From Aminobacter sp. HY435 (GTDB lineage: Bacteria > Pseudomonadota > Alphaproteobacteria > Rhizobiales > Rhizobiaceae), in contig NZ_JANKZL010000002.1 in NCBI RefSeq assembly GCF_027568395.1, positions 1 through 64,000 of the forward strand: DNA of 64,000 nucleotides, written 5' to 3'. The position numbers and the translations under genes are program-made. Positions 32,422 through 41,123 of this stretch are shown piece after piece; within the stretch, counting starts at the first letter, position 1; each line of letters begins with the position of its first letter. The notes below the pieces were generated by a model, which did no database searches, was not told where the DNA came from, and saw only the letters and a list, made by a program, of their open reading frames with translations.

Positions 32422-33408
32422 ATGTACATGTCCGATATCGAGCGTGCCGCTCGACGCCTTCACTACTATTTCCGCAACATCGCCCGCGATGGCGCACCCC
32501 AGGCCTATTTTCGGAGCCGGCTCGAACGCCTCCTCGCCGATTTTTCCGCGGCGGAGGCGCCGGCGCTGTCGCGTCGGCTCAACTACTACAACAAGCTGAC
32601 GCATGTCCGGCTGCCCGATGGCCTCGCTTCTACCGTCGCCGGCATCCCGATGCGCAGCAGCCGCTACTACTATGATCTCAAGGAGCACGCCCGATACTTT
32701 CCGCGGGATTTTCGCCTGAACCATCTGTTCGGCGACATCACCCTGGTTCCCGACGTGCCCGCGATCGTCAAGAGCCGGCCGATTGGCGATGCCAACGAAA
32801 ACTCGGTGCTGATGAAACTCGACAAGTTTCGACATTTTCGACTGTATCGAGATGACATTGCGTTTGGCGACAAACTTCCCAAGGCCGTATGGCGCGGAAG
32901 CGACAACAACCCCAAACGCACGGCCTTGATAGAGCGGTACCAGGGTCACCCCCTCTGCGATGTCGGCCTGAACGGCAGCGACGCATCAGATAGAAGGAGC
33001 AGGCCGTTCCTCTCGCCTGTCGACCAGATGCGCTATCGCTACATCATTTCGATCGAAGGCATCGACGTTGCAACCAATCTCAAATGGGTGATGGCAAGCA
33101 ATTCGCTGTGCATGATGCCCGAACCGGTCTTCGAAACATGGTTCATGGAAGGGGCGCTCGAGCCTGGCAGCCACTATGTCCGGCTCAGGCCGGATTGCGC
33201 CGACCTGGAGGAAAAGATCCTCTACTATGAAGCTCATCAGGACGAAGCCAGGGCCATCGTTCAACAAGCCAATGCCCATGTCGCGCAATTCGCCGACGAG
33301 ACGCGCGAGCGGCAACTTTCGCTTCTGGTGCTTGCCAAATACTTCGCCTTGACCGGACAGCTTGCGCCCGAGGCCAAGATCGCCGCATTGTGGCAGCCGC
33401 AAAAGTAG
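32422..33408 (+). CDS. Glycosyltransferase family 90 (CAP10/LpsA-like) protein
   Basis: Encodes 328 aa. GT90 features include KAVWRGSDNN, LSPVDQMRYRYIISIEGID and ATNLKWVMASNSLCMMPEP. Proteobacterial members transfer sugars to lipopolysaccharide or capsule, so an LPS core role is likely but not proven. It is cytoplasmic, with no signal peptide. A GAGGA site lies 6 nt before the ATG at 32422; a TTG one codon earlier is less likely. Confidence 0.8.
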   Translation: MYMSDIERAARRLHYYFRNIARDGAPQAYFRSRLERLLADFSAAEAPALSRRLNYYNKLTHVRLPDGLASTVAGIPMRSSRYYYDLKEHARYFPRDFRLNHLFGDITLVPDVPAIVKSRPIGDANENSVLMKLDKFRHFRLYRDDIAFGDKLPKAVWRGSDNNPKRTALIERYQGHPLCDVGLNGSDASDRRSRPFLSPVDQMRYRYIISIEGIDVATNLKWVMASNSLCMMPEPVFETWFMEGALEPGSHYVRLRPDCADLEEKILYYEAHQDEARAIVQQANAHVAQFADETRERQLSLLVLAKYFALTGQLAPEAKIAALWQPQK

Positions 33409-33515
33409 CTTTCGCGCCGGGGCACTCGAAGGAGAGACAAACGGGCTTGGAGATCGCAAAAGCTAGCTAAACGCCTGTGTACTAAGGGACATCGCCTTCT
33501 CTCTTCGCAAGAAAC

Positions 33516-33541
33516 GAAAAACCCCGGCGCGAGGCCGGGGT
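33516..33541 (-). terminator. Terminator of the Omp25-like gene
   Basis: On the minus strand ACCCCGGC/GCCGGGGT forms the stem, followed by TTTTT. It lies 28 nt after the stop codon. Confidence 0.9.
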
Positions 33542-33568
33542 CTATAGTTCGTATCGGATACGCGCCGA

Positions 33569-34264
33569 TTAGAACTTGTAACTCACGCCCACCCGCACGG
33601 CGTGGAACTTGGGGTCGTGATCGTAGGTGAAGCCGGGGAATGCCACGGCCGAGAGATTGGAGACATCCCCGAAGTCCGTGTAGCGATACTCCAGCCGGGC
33701 CGTCAGGTTGTCGGTGAACGCGTATTCGGCACCGGCACCAACCGTCCAACCGACTTCCGTCGAACTAAAGCTTTCGAAGATCGTTTCAGCCTGCACGTAG
33801 GTGTATTCGAGATCGCCGAATGCCACACCGGCGGTGCCATAGATAAGCAGACGCTCGGTCGGAACATAGCCGAGGCGACCCCTGATGGACCCCTGCCAGT
33901 TCAAGTCGAAATCGGTGCCGTCAGGTCCAGCGACCCGATAACTCCCGTCAACTGTCGAGAACTCAAGATCGGCTTCCGCGCCGTAGACGAATTGGCCGTT
34001 CTGCCAGTTGTAGCCAACGTGAACGCCGCCGATGAAGCCATCGCTGTCAAGGTCTTCATCGAAGCCGGTCGGCACACCGCCGGTGCTCTCGGCCGTGTGG
34101 TCGCGGCCCCACTGCCAGCCGCCTTGAAGGCCGATATAGCCGCCGGTCCAGTTGAAGCCAGCGGGAGCAATTTCGGGAGCAGATTCCGTCACGATCACAT
34201 CGGCCGCGAATGCCGCGCCTGTGGCCGCTACGAGTATGGTGGATGCGAGCAGAAGTGATTTCAT
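33569..34264 (-). CDS. Outer membrane beta-barrel protein (Omp25/Omp31-like)
   Basis: Encodes 231 aa. A signal peptide spans residues 1-21 (ending GAAFA), then an 8-strand barrel with the family opening FNWTGGYIGLQGGWQWG. The last residue is Phe in GVSYKF, as expected for recognition by the BAM machinery. The ATG at 34264 has AGGGG 6 nt upstream; the one two codons earlier is too close to it. Confidence 0.88.
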   Translation of the reverse strand: MKSLLLASTILVAATGAAFAADVIVTESAPEIAPAGFNWTGGYIGLQGGWQWGRDHTAESTGGVPTGFDEDLDSDGFIGGVHVGYNWQNGQFVYGAEADLEFSTVDGSYRVAGPDGTDFDLNWQGSIRGRLGYVPTERLLIYGTAGVAFGDLEYTYVQAETIFESFSSTEVGWTVGAGAEYAFTDNLTARLEYRYTDFGDVSNLSAVAFPGFTYDHDPKFHAVRVGVSYKF

Positions 34265-34507
34265 GACCATCCCCTAGTCAAAGACGTACAGACGGTAACC
34301 CGTTCGCCCTGTGCGGTGAAGTTTCTAAATATCGCTAAAGTTGCAATTTGGGCGCACCGTCACTTTCCTGCAACTGTGCCGCCGCCTTATGGCCGCGAGG
34401 GTGCCCGGATAGGGTTAACGCACCGTTTTGACGGCAGTCTCGAAATACCCTGCGGCTCTGGCTGGTCGTACCTGCTGCCTTTGATCGCCGCCTAGGCTAG
34501 CTGCGCA

Positions 34508-34693
34508 CTATCCGCATACCCGGACACCGCCCCGATGTCGATTGTCATCGCCGAAGGCTTGGAAGGCCCAGAACCATTTGCCGGCAGTGGGGCCGTGGTC
34601 GTGCCGATAGATGCGTCCAACAGAGCCTTTGTAGGACGTGACCTCGGCCGCGAACTCGTTCTCTCGCGGTCCGGTCACGTCTGTCGCCAACAA
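34508..34693 (-). CDS. Small protein fragment, possibly phage or plasmid derived
   Basis: 61 codons from a TTG. The stretch VGRIYRHDHGPTAGKWFW looks like a short protein I associate with rhizobial prophage regions, in which the carboxy end normally continues past this point. It may therefore be a remnant. I do not know a function. Confidence 0.35.
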   Translation of the reverse strand: MLATDVTGPRENEFAAEVTSYKGSVGRIYRHDHGPTAGKWFWAFQAFGDDNRHRGGVRVCG

Positions 34694-34806
34694 AGCCGCA
34701 GCGGGATCGTTTCGGAGGTGTCGGGTGCGTCAGAAGGCGTGTCAGTGGCCATCCCCGAACGGCATCATCGTCATCAGAATGAAACAAGAACACGTCCTAT
34801 TGCCGG

Positions 34807-35154
34807 CTAGACACGACGGAACCCTTTCGCGACCCAGCCTACGATGACGCCAACCACCAACAAGATAGTCGGCAACATGACCATGGCTGTTAGTGCGTTT
34901 CGTGCGTCATTGCCTCGCCATATGCGTTTGACTAAGCGATCTGCTTCCTCAAGGCCTTTGTAATAGGCGTCGGGATTTTTCGGATCGTAGGGCTGGACGC
35001 CCCCGCCAGAAGCTATCTCGCGGCGGGCCTCCCAGCCATCCGCCATTTCAAACCAAAGAGCAGTTGGTCCCTTCTGCTGCTCCATAACCAGCAACCCCAC
35101 CCAAAACAGCGAGACCACGATCCATAGCCGCCAGAAACCGCGCCGAAAATTCAT
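34807..35154 (-). CDS. Small membrane protein of unknown function
   Basis: Encodes 115 aa with two clear membrane helices (about residues 7-24 and 88-108) and an intervening soluble loop with PYDPKNPDAYYKGLEEADRL. I do not recognise the family. It sits in the accessory patch next to tRNA-Thr, and the translation is clean and consistent, so it is probably real. Confidence 0.6.
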   Translation of the reverse strand: MNFRRGFWRLWIVVSLFWVGLLVMEQQKGPTALWFEMADGWEARREIASGGGVQPYDPKNPDAYYKGLEEADRLVKRIWRGNDARNALTAMVMLPTILLVVGVIVGWVAKGFRRV

Positions 35155-35217
35155 GCCATCACCCCGCCTAAGGCTACGGCCGGTCCCTCCAGCGTCGCCG
35201 TGGATTTCGCTCCCAAG

Positions 35218-35352
35218 CTAGCTGTCGCCGCAAATCACCCCAACTGCCATCCAGAGCAAAGCAGCTACGGCAATGATGGCGTGATGCTGTTCGTCCAGCC
35301 GCCTAACGCAGGAGGCCCGAGTTCGAACAAGAATGCCCCTGAGGGCAGCCAT
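35218..35352 (-). CDS. Possible 44-aa single-span membrane peptide
   Basis: ATG at 35352, stop at 35218. The carboxy half AIIAVAALLWMAVGVICG forms one hydrophobic helix after a basic amino half. There is no clear ribosome site. It lies in the 365-nt gap between the 115-aa and 104-aa genes; I see no other gene in that gap. A structured stretch at 35459-35506 (direct repeat GGACCCCTT and inverted repeat TACGCTCT/AGAGCGTA) follows the 104-aa gene. Confidence 0.3.
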   Translation of the reverse strand: MAALRGILVRTRASCVRRLDEQHHAIIAVAALLWMAVGVICGDS

Positions 35353-35519
35353 TTCATCAGTGCAATGACAGCATAGTCACCCGGCAGCATAGCACACACT
35401 ACGCCCGGCTCCTGCTCCCTACTAATCCGCAGCCGCCTGTCCCACCACCACCCAACTCGGACCCCTTACGCTCTCGTGTAAGAGGACCCCTTTATATCAG
35501 AGCGTAGTGGGTAGAGTGG

Positions 35520-35834
35520 TTACTGGGGGGCGGGCGAGCGGCCACCGGGCCGATCAATGTTCAGGGTCCATTCCACATGACGATGGTCGTAGTTCGGTTG
35601 TTCCGCGCTGCTATCGCTGGAGAGCATTGGCAGCTTGCGGTATTTCCCGTCGTTCCAACCATCAATCAAATCATCGATGGCTGCTCTTAGGGCCTCCAGC
35701 GCCCGCTTCGCGTTAATGTGGTTCCGTGAGTAGACATCGACCTTGAGGGTCGTAGACATGTTGTCAATCTCGCTAACGCAAACCATCGTCTCTATGTTCC
35801 GGTCATCTTGGAAAACTGCTGCTGGGGACGCCAT
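35520..35834 (-). CDS. Hypothetical protein, 104 aa
   Basis: Soluble protein with VYSRNHINAKRALEALRAAIDDLIDGW as its core; family unknown. The ATG at 35834 is preceded by GGGAGGA with a 7-nt spacing, good evidence for translation. Its start overlaps the stop of the 68-codon frame upstream (TGATG), suggesting coupling. Confidence 0.55.
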   Translation of the reverse strand: MASPAAVFQDDRNIETMVCVSEIDNMSTTLKVDVYSRNHINAKRALEALRAAIDDLIDGWNDGKYRKLPMLSSDSSAEQPNYDHRHVEWTLNIDRPGGRSPAPQ

Positions 35835-36040
35835 CAATCGTTCCTCCCGTTGATGGCGGGCAGCTTAGCGTCAACGGCATTCCCGATCCATCGGGCCTTG
35901 CCCTGACGACCAGTTTGTTTTTGGGAAGGAAGCCAAGCATAGCCGGTCTCTTGGAGCTTGGCCCCCTTGGCACTCTTCCAGATATCCTGAAGGGGCCCGG
36001 TCTTCTTCGAAGAAGGCCAAGAGAAACCCCAAAAAGTCAA
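35834..36040 (-). CDS. Possible small protein, 68 aa
   Basis: Starts with TTG and ends inside the start of the 104-aa gene. Aromatic and basic (TFWGFSWPSSKKTG at the start). No ribosome site was seen and no family recognised. It contains a perfect 14-bp palindrome CTTCTTCGAAGAAG at 36002-36015. It may be the tail of a decayed gene. Confidence 0.3.
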   Translation of the reverse strand: MTFWGFSWPSSKKTGPLQDIWKSAKGAKLQETGYAWLPSQKQTGRQGKARWIGNAVDAKLPAINGRND

Positions 36041-36107
36041 AAGAGTGCCAAAAAATAGTGTGAGGGGGTCTCCTTCGGGGGGGGGGTGGCCCGCTTCCGC
36101 TAGCGGA

Positions 36108-36425
36108 TCAATGGACTGTCGGTCCGCTGTCCGGCAGTTCCCACGACCAATGCCCAGCCATGGTCTTGGTCTCCTTTTTGGGCTGGACGCCCAGTTGCTC
36201 CTTGGCGCGCTTGAGGGTCCGCGAGCTGATACCTTCGTCTTCTGCCATCTGCTCGATCTCCCTAGCCGGCACCGGGCCGTCCTTCAGGGTTGCGCGCAAG
36301 AAGGCAGTTGCGCGCCCCAATTTGCTCGAACCCTCGGCGTGGCCCTCCTCGACCTCGTGCCGGGGCGTCACCCGCTCCCAACAACTCGCCAGTGCGCGCC
36401 GGATGCTATCGGCCGGGCTGGAACG
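36108..36425 (-). pseudogene. Truncated AAA/primase-type protein, carboxy-terminal fragment
   Basis: About 105 codons remain open after an in-frame stop at 36426-36428. The protein has KLGRATAFLRATLKDGPVPA, ISSRTLKRAKEQLGV and a final HWSWELP, the winged-helix tail found at the end of phage and plasmid AAA-ATPase/primase proteins. The ATPase portion, some 300 residues or more, is missing. Upstream DNA instead carries a plus-strand phage-like gene. Confidence 0.6.
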
Positions 36426-36488
36426 CTACCTGTCGGCTGCGGAGCGTCGTTGGCTCCAAGAAGCCGAAGACGAGAAGGAACCAGACAA

Positions 36489-36803
36489 ATGGCTGTGACA
36501 GTCTCAACCAGCATCAGCAACAACGGAACCCAGATCGCCCGATGGGTCGGGGACGCCGGAGCCGGAAACGGACCGGGCGTCATGTTCGGCGCGAACAGCA
36601 AGAAGACCGTCCAGCGAGTTTCCGGGTCGGGCACCTTTACGGTCGAGGGCTCGCTTGATGGGGCTACATGGGGCGCGCTCGCCACGGCCATTTCTGCCGT
36701 CAACGACGACAACTGCCGCGCGATCCCCGAAAACACGCTCTTCCTCCGCGTGGTCACGGCTTCGGCTGCGGCCACTGTCGTAATCGTCGGGGATCGCGGG
36801 TGA
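36489..36803 (+). CDS. Phage-like small structural protein
   Basis: Encodes 104 aa rich in small residues and beta-prone sequence: ISNNGTQIARWVGDAGAGN, then FTVEGSLDGATWGAL. This composition is typical of prophage capsid-decoration or tail-associated proteins, but I cannot name a family. A possible AGAAGGA site lies 9 nt upstream. The preceding frame ends GLERYLSAAERRWLQEAEDE and overlaps the start, so part of another phage gene may precede it. Confidence 0.5.
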   Translation: MAVTVSTSISNNGTQIARWVGDAGAGNGPGVMFGANSKKTVQRVSGSGTFTVEGSLDGATWGALATAISAVNDDNCRAIPENTLFLRVVTASAAATVVIVGDRG

Positions 36804-36897
36804 GGCCGAGCGCCGCATCCTGCAGAGCTTCCCCAGCGTAACCACCTGATTTGGGATAGCACCGCATGGTGCGGTGCTCTTCACAGGAGTTACGGCA

Positions 36898-37110
36898 ATG
36901 GCCGATACTTCCCATACTATGTCCCTGCATCGCATGCGGTTTGGCTACACCGATAAAGCTGGCAATGAGCATCCGCCAGCACGCAATTTTCCCAAACCAC
37001 TCAATTTCGGAACCGAAAAGCACCCCAAGCCGATGTGGCGTTTGAGCGAGCTTGTAGCTTGGGAAAATAGCCGGCTGAGAATGCTTTTCTGCCTGACACT
37101 CGCCACCTAG
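36898..37110 (+). CDS. Possible AlpA/excisionase-like small protein
   Basis: Encodes 70 aa. The core FPKPLNFGT...WRLSELVAWE resembles the second half of AlpA-type helix-turn-helix proteins that regulate phage excision. The first helix-turn-helix part is poorly visible, so this may be divergent or decayed. It is the last gene before tRNA-Thr. Confidence 0.45.
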   Translation: MADTSHTMSLHRMRFGYTDKAGNEHPPARNFPKPLNFGTEKHPKPMWRLSELVAWENSRLRMLFCLTLAT

Positions 37111-37263
37111 CAGGCAGTTTTTCTCCCCCACTGATACCGCAAATGGCCCTGCTTCGCCACGAAGCGGGGCTTTTGCTTTGCGCCACGCGCGTTACCCCAG
37201 CGCTACCCGTGAAGCGCAGAGTTAAGGTACTACTTTATTATCCATGCATAAGACTTTGGGAAG

Positions 37264-37339
37264 TGGTGCCCCCGGCAGGAATCGAACCCGCGACCTTCGG
37301 TTTACAAAACCGCTGCTCTACCAGCTGAGCTACAAGGGC
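37264..37339 (-). tRNA. tRNA-Thr (anticodon TGT)
   Basis: 76 nt with encoded CCA. The acceptor GCCCTTG pairs with CGGGGGC (two G-T pairs), the anticodon loop is TTTGTAA, and the T arm GGTTCGATTCC. The 3' end faces the accessory patch at 34.3-37.1 kb, the usual geometry for an integrase target. Confidence 0.96.
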
Positions 37340-37495
37340 AATGCGCTCCGGTTAGCATATTTTCGGGCGCAGTAAAGACAATTTCGGACCTGTTTCTTGC
37401 GCATTCCCCACCTCTGGCGTGCGAAAGGCCTAAAACTCGCTGTTGCGCTCACTACATCATTGACGAGAGCCGATCAGGCTTGGGGAGGACGATGG

Positions 37496-37663
37496 ATGAT
37501 CAGGTTTGTCATCTTGGCGGTGGTGGTCCTGGTGGGCTGGCTTGTGATGCTCAAGCTGTACCGCCAGGTGAAGCAACCGCGGCTCGACTGGACCGGCATT
37601 GCAGCGATCATCGGCTTCATCGCGCTCGCTTTTTATTTGCGTTACGCCACGGGCTTCGGCTGA
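37496..37663 (+). CDS. Small membrane protein upstream of nadK
   Basis: Encodes 55 aa with two hydrophobic helices (about residues 2-20 and 34-52) joined by KLYRQVKQPRLDWTG. A GGGGAGGA site lies just upstream. It probably shares a transcript with nadK, 84 nt further on. Function unknown. Confidence 0.6.
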   Translation: MIRFVILAVVVLVGWLVMLKLYRQVKQPRLDWTGIAAIIGFIALAFYLRYATGFG

Positions 37664-37747
37664 GGCTGGTTCTTTGCTTCGCAGGACCATCATGCTAACC
37701 CGTTGCCGACGGCCGACATCGGCGTTCGGATCGCTGGCAGGGAATAC

Positions 37748-38521
37748 ATGGACGCCAAGTCGCTGACATTTTCATTCGTCTCCTCCGGCACCGCGGAAGC
37801 AGATGCCGCAGCCAAGCGTCTGACCAAACGTTATGGCCAGATGCCGGCCGGCCAGGCCGATGTCGTGGTTGCCCTCGGCGGCGACGGCTTTCTTTTGCAG
37901 ACGCTGCGCGAAACGATGAGCACAGGCAAGCGCGTCTACGGCATGAACCGCGGCACGGTCGGCTTCCTGATGAACGAGTACCGTGAAGACGCCCTGCCCG
38001 AGAGGCTGGCGGCTGCGATGGCCGAAACGATCCGCCCGCTCGAGATGGAAACCACGGACAATGCCGGCGAAACCACCCAGGCATTGGCCATCAACGAGGT
38101 CTCGCTGCTGCGCCAATCCTACCAGGCGGCGCGCCTGCGCATCACCATCGACGACAAAGTGCGCCTCGACGAGCTGATCTGCGACGGCGTCATGGTGGCG
38201 ACCCCCGCCGGATCGACAGCCTACAACCTGTCGGCGCATGGCCCGATCCTGCCGCTCGATGCTCCCCTGCTGGCACTGACCCCGGTCAGTCCCTTCCGCC
38301 CCCGCCGCTGGCGCGGTGCCTTGCTGCCCAAGACCGCGGTGGTGCGCTTCGACGTGCTGGAGGAGCCCAAGCGACCGGTCAACGCCGTTGCAGACCACAC
38401 CGAGGTCAAGTCGGTGGTGTCGGTGGTGGTCAAGGAATCGGCCTCGCACACCGCCACGCTGCTGTTCGACGCGGGCCATTCGTGGAGCGAACGCATCCTG
38501 GCCGAGCAATTCAAGTACTGA
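37748..38521 (+). CDS. nadK: NAD kinase
   Basis: Phosphorylates NAD to NADP in the cytoplasm. It has 257 aa, with the nucleotide motif ALGGDGFLLQTL, GMNRGTVGFLMNEY and the second conserved block DGVMVATPAGSTAYNLSAHG. The start at 37748 with AGGGA upstream gives the family length; the earlier start at 37703 overlaps unrelated sequence. Confidence 0.95.
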   Translation: MDAKSLTFSFVSSGTAEADAAAKRLTKRYGQMPAGQADVVVALGGDGFLLQTLRETMSTGKRVYGMNRGTVGFLMNEYREDALPERLAAAMAETIRPLEMETTDNAGETTQALAINEVSLLRQSYQAARLRITIDDKVRLDELICDGVMVATPAGSTAYNLSAHGPILPLDAPLLALTPVSPFRPRRWRGALLPKTAVVRFDVLEEPKRPVNAVADHTEVKSVVSVVVKESASHTATLLFDAGHSWSERILAEQFKY

Positions 38522-38661
38522 CCATCGCGCCACGGGCGCAAGTAATCGGCCGCAATGTCCCGATGAGTGCCAGTTTGAGTTGACAAATCGCAGACTTACG
38601 CCTATCGCGTTGCGGCATATTGCAGGCGGTTTGCGCCTGTCGTGGCTAGATCGCCGCGCCC

Positions 38662-40236
38662 ATGAACGAGCAAAGACAGCCAACACACTTGTCCGAAGAC
38701 ATTCAGACCGCTCCAGAAGCGTTGACCTTCGCAGACCTCGGCCTGTCGCCGAAGGTCCTTTCCGCAGTCACCGACGCGGGCTACACCCAGCCCACGCCGA
38801 TCCAGGCTGGCGCCATTCCGCACGCCTTGCAGGGCAAGGATGTGCTAGGCATCGCCCAAACCGGCACCGGCAAGACGGCCTCATTCGTTCTGCCGATGCT
38901 GACGCGACTCGAAAAGGGCCGCGCCCGGGCACGCATGCCGCGTACGCTGATCCTTGAGCCGACGCGCGAACTCGCCGCACAGGTCGAAGAGAACTTCGTC
39001 AAGTACGGCAAGAACCATCGCCTCAACATTGCACTGCTGATCGGCGGCGTATCGTTCGACGAACAGGAAAAAAAGCTGGAACGCGGCGCCGATGTGCTGA
39101 TCGCGACGCCCGGACGCCTGCTCGATCATTTCGAACGTGGCAAGCTCCTGCTTTCGGCCGTCGAGATCCTTGTCATCGACGAAGCGGACCGCATGCTCGA
39201 CATGGGCTTCATTCCCGACATCGAGCGTATCTGCAAGCTGATCCCGTTCACCCGGCAGACGCTGTTCTTCTCGGCGACCATGCCGCCCGAGATCACCAAG
39301 CTGACAGAGCAGTTCCTGCACGCACCGGTTCGCGTCGAGGTCGCCAAGGCCGCTTCCACCGCCACCAACATCACCCAGCGGCTGGCCAAGTCAGGCCCCA
39401 AGCCCTGGGACAAGCGTGAGACGCTGCGACGCCTGATCCGCGCCGAGGGCGACGAGATCAAGAACGCGATCATCTTCTGCAACCGCAAGGTCGACGTCTC
39501 GGAGCTGTTCCGCTCCCTGGTCAAGCACGACTTCAATGCGGGTGCCCTGCATGGCGACATGGACCAGCGCGCGCGCATGACCATGCTGTCCAACTTCCGC
39601 GACGGCAAGCTGCAGTTGCTGGTGGCCTCCGACGTCGCCGCGCGCGGCCTCGACATCCCCGATGTCAGCCACGTATTCAACTACGACGTGCCGATCCACT
39701 CGGAAGACTATGTCCACCGCATCGGCCGCACCGGTCGCGCCGGCCGCTCGGGCAAGTCGTTCACCATCGCGACGCGCTCCGACACCAAATATGTCGACGC
39801 GATCGAGAAACTGATCGGCCAGAAGATCGAATGGCATGACGGCGATCTTTCCACGGTCGTTGCCAGCGAAGGCGACGACGAGGCGCCGCGTCATGGCCGT
39901 GGCAATTCGCGCCGCGGCGGCAAGGAACGTCACGGCAGGGATCGCGACCGCAAGCCGCGTGAAGACACTGCTCCGGTGGCTGAAGCGCAGGCGGCTGCCG
40001 AAACCCCTGCTCCTGTCGACAATGTCGTAGCCGACATCGACGAGCGCCGTGTGCGCAAGGAAGCGATCAGGAGCGGCAACGCGGATCGCAAGCCGCGTAC
40101 CGAGCACGACGACAAGCCGCGTCGCGACGATCGTGGCAACCGCCGCAACAATCGTGACCGCGACGAAGACAACGACCGCACGGTTGGCTTTGGCGACGAC
40201 ATGCCTGCCTTCATGCTGATCGCCACCAACGTCTAG
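38662..40236 (+). CDS. DEAD-box ATP-dependent RNA helicase (RhlE type)
   Basis: Encodes 524 aa. Motifs in order: Q motif with PTPIQ, I (AQTGTGKT), Ia (PTRELAAQ), II (DEAD in [13 protein letters not shown]), III (SAT), then the second RecA domain ending in [15 protein letters not shown]. The last 110 residues are a disordered basic and acidic tail rich in RRG, RDRD and DDKPRRDD, likely for RNA binding. It probably acts in ribosome assembly or mRNA decay at low temperature. Confidence 0.93.
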   Translation: MNEQRQPTHLSEDIQTAPEALTFADLGLSPKVLSAVTDAGYTQPTPIQAGAIPHALQGKDVLGIAQTGTGKTASFVLPMLTRLEKGRARARMPRTLILEPTRELAAQVEENFVKYGKNHRLNIALLIGGVSFDEQEKKLERGADVLIATPGRLLDHFERGKLLLSAVEILVIDEADRMLDMGFIPDIERICKLIPFTRQTLFFSATMPPEITKLTEQFLHAPVRVEVAKAASTATNITQRLAKSGPKPWDKRETLRRLIRAEGDEIKNAIIFCNRKVDVSELFRSLVKHDFNAGALHGDMDQRARMTMLSNFRDGKLQLLVASDVAARGLDIPDVSHVFNYDVPIHSEDYVHRIGRTGRAGRSGKSFTIATRSDTKYVDAIEKLIGQKIEWHDGDLSTVVASEGDDEAPRHGRGNSRRGGKERHGRDRDRKPREDTAPVAEAQAAAETPAPVDNVVADIDERRVRKEAIRSGNADRKPRTEHDDKPRRDDRGNRRNNRDRDEDNDRTVGFGDDMPAFMLIATNV

Positions 40237-40255
40237 GCGATCTGCTGTCCCTTAA

Positions 40256-40290
40256 ACGAAAAACGGCCCCTTGCGGGGCCGTTTTCTTTT
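40256..40290. terminator. Bidirectional terminator between helicase and OmpA-like gene
   Basis: AAAACGGCCCC, loop TTGC, GGGGCCGTTTT (40260-40284), followed by CTTTT on the plus strand and by TTTTCGTTT on the minus strand. It serves two convergent genes. Confidence 0.92.
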
Positions 40291-40308
40291 GTGCCGGCAA
40301 GCTTGCGA

Positions 40309-40956
40309 TCAGGTCAGCGGCGACAGCTGGATTTCGACGCGGCGGTTCTGGGCGCGCCCTTCAGGCGTCGCGTTCGATGCGATCGGGCGGTCTGCACCAA
40401 AGCCGGTCACTGCAAAGCGGCGCGCATCCACGCCCTGACCTTCGAGATAATTGGCGACCGACAGCGCACGGCGCTGCGACAGGTCGAAATTGTGCTGCGC
40501 CGAGCCGGTCGAATCGGTGTGGCCGAACACGTCGACGGTGGTCTGCTTGTACTTCTGCAGAACCAGGGCGACCGAATTGAGAGTCTGGTAGAAGGCCGAC
40601 TTCACCGCGTCCTGGTCGGTGGCAAAGGTGATGTTGGACGGCATGTTCAGGATGATCTGGTCGCCGGCGCGGGTAACGCTGACGCCTGTACCCTGGAGCT
40701 GCGCGCGCAGTTCCGATTCCTGCCTGTCCATGTAGCCGCCAGCCAGGCCGCCGGCGAGCGCGCCGACACCGGCGCCAATCAACGCGTTGCGGCGATCGTT
40801 GCCGCCGGCGAGCAGGCCAAGGCCCGCACCGGCAAGAGCGCCGATACCCGCGCCGGCTGCAGTATTCGAAACCTTCTGCTGGCCGGTAAACGGATCGGTC
40901 GTGCAGGCGCCGACAAACATGCTGGCGGCCAGCACGCCGATTACAGTCTTCTTCAT
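40309..40956 (-). CDS. OmpA-family lipoprotein (YiaD-like)
   Basis: Encodes 215 aa. The signal peptide ends with a lipobox-like VGAC (Cys at about residue 18). A glycine-zipper segment follows (GAGIGALAGAGLGLLAGG), then a carboxy-terminal OmpA domain with DVFGHTDSTGSAQHNFDLSQRRA that binds peptidoglycan. It probably tethers the outer membrane to the wall. The longer upstream frame has no family similarity. Confidence 0.9.
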   Translation of the reverse strand: MKKTVIGVLAASMFVGACTTDPFTGQQKVSNTAAGAGIGALAGAGLGLLAGGNDRRNALIGAGVGALAGGLAGGYMDRQESELRAQLQGTGVSVTRAGDQIILNMPSNITFATDQDAVKSAFYQTLNSVALVLQKYKQTTVDVFGHTDSTGSAQHNFDLSQRRALSVANYLEGQGVDARRFAVTGFGADRPIASNATPEGRAQNRRVEIQLSPLT

Positions 40957-41123
40957 AGGATATTCCCTCTCCGTAGCCGCGAAGCGCAACAATGCTTCGC
41001 CCAAATCCCGAGCCCGCCTTGTAGCACGAAATACGGCGAAAAACGGAACAATGCAGCCTGCCGGCGCCCGCCCGGTCGCCAGCCGAAATCGGCTGAAGAC
41101 CGGGGGCATGCTTGGCGGCTGGA

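Noticed and set aside
34270-37263. Direct repeat of the tRNA-Thr 3' end as an attachment site
   Set aside because: I looked for a copy of the last 15-20 bases of the tRNA in the patch and did not find one by eye, so no att site is claimed.
37143-37328. 61-aa frame over tRNA-Thr
   Set aside because: It reads through the tRNA gene; the PPAGIEPATFGLQNRCSTS stretch is the well-known mistranslation of a tRNA.
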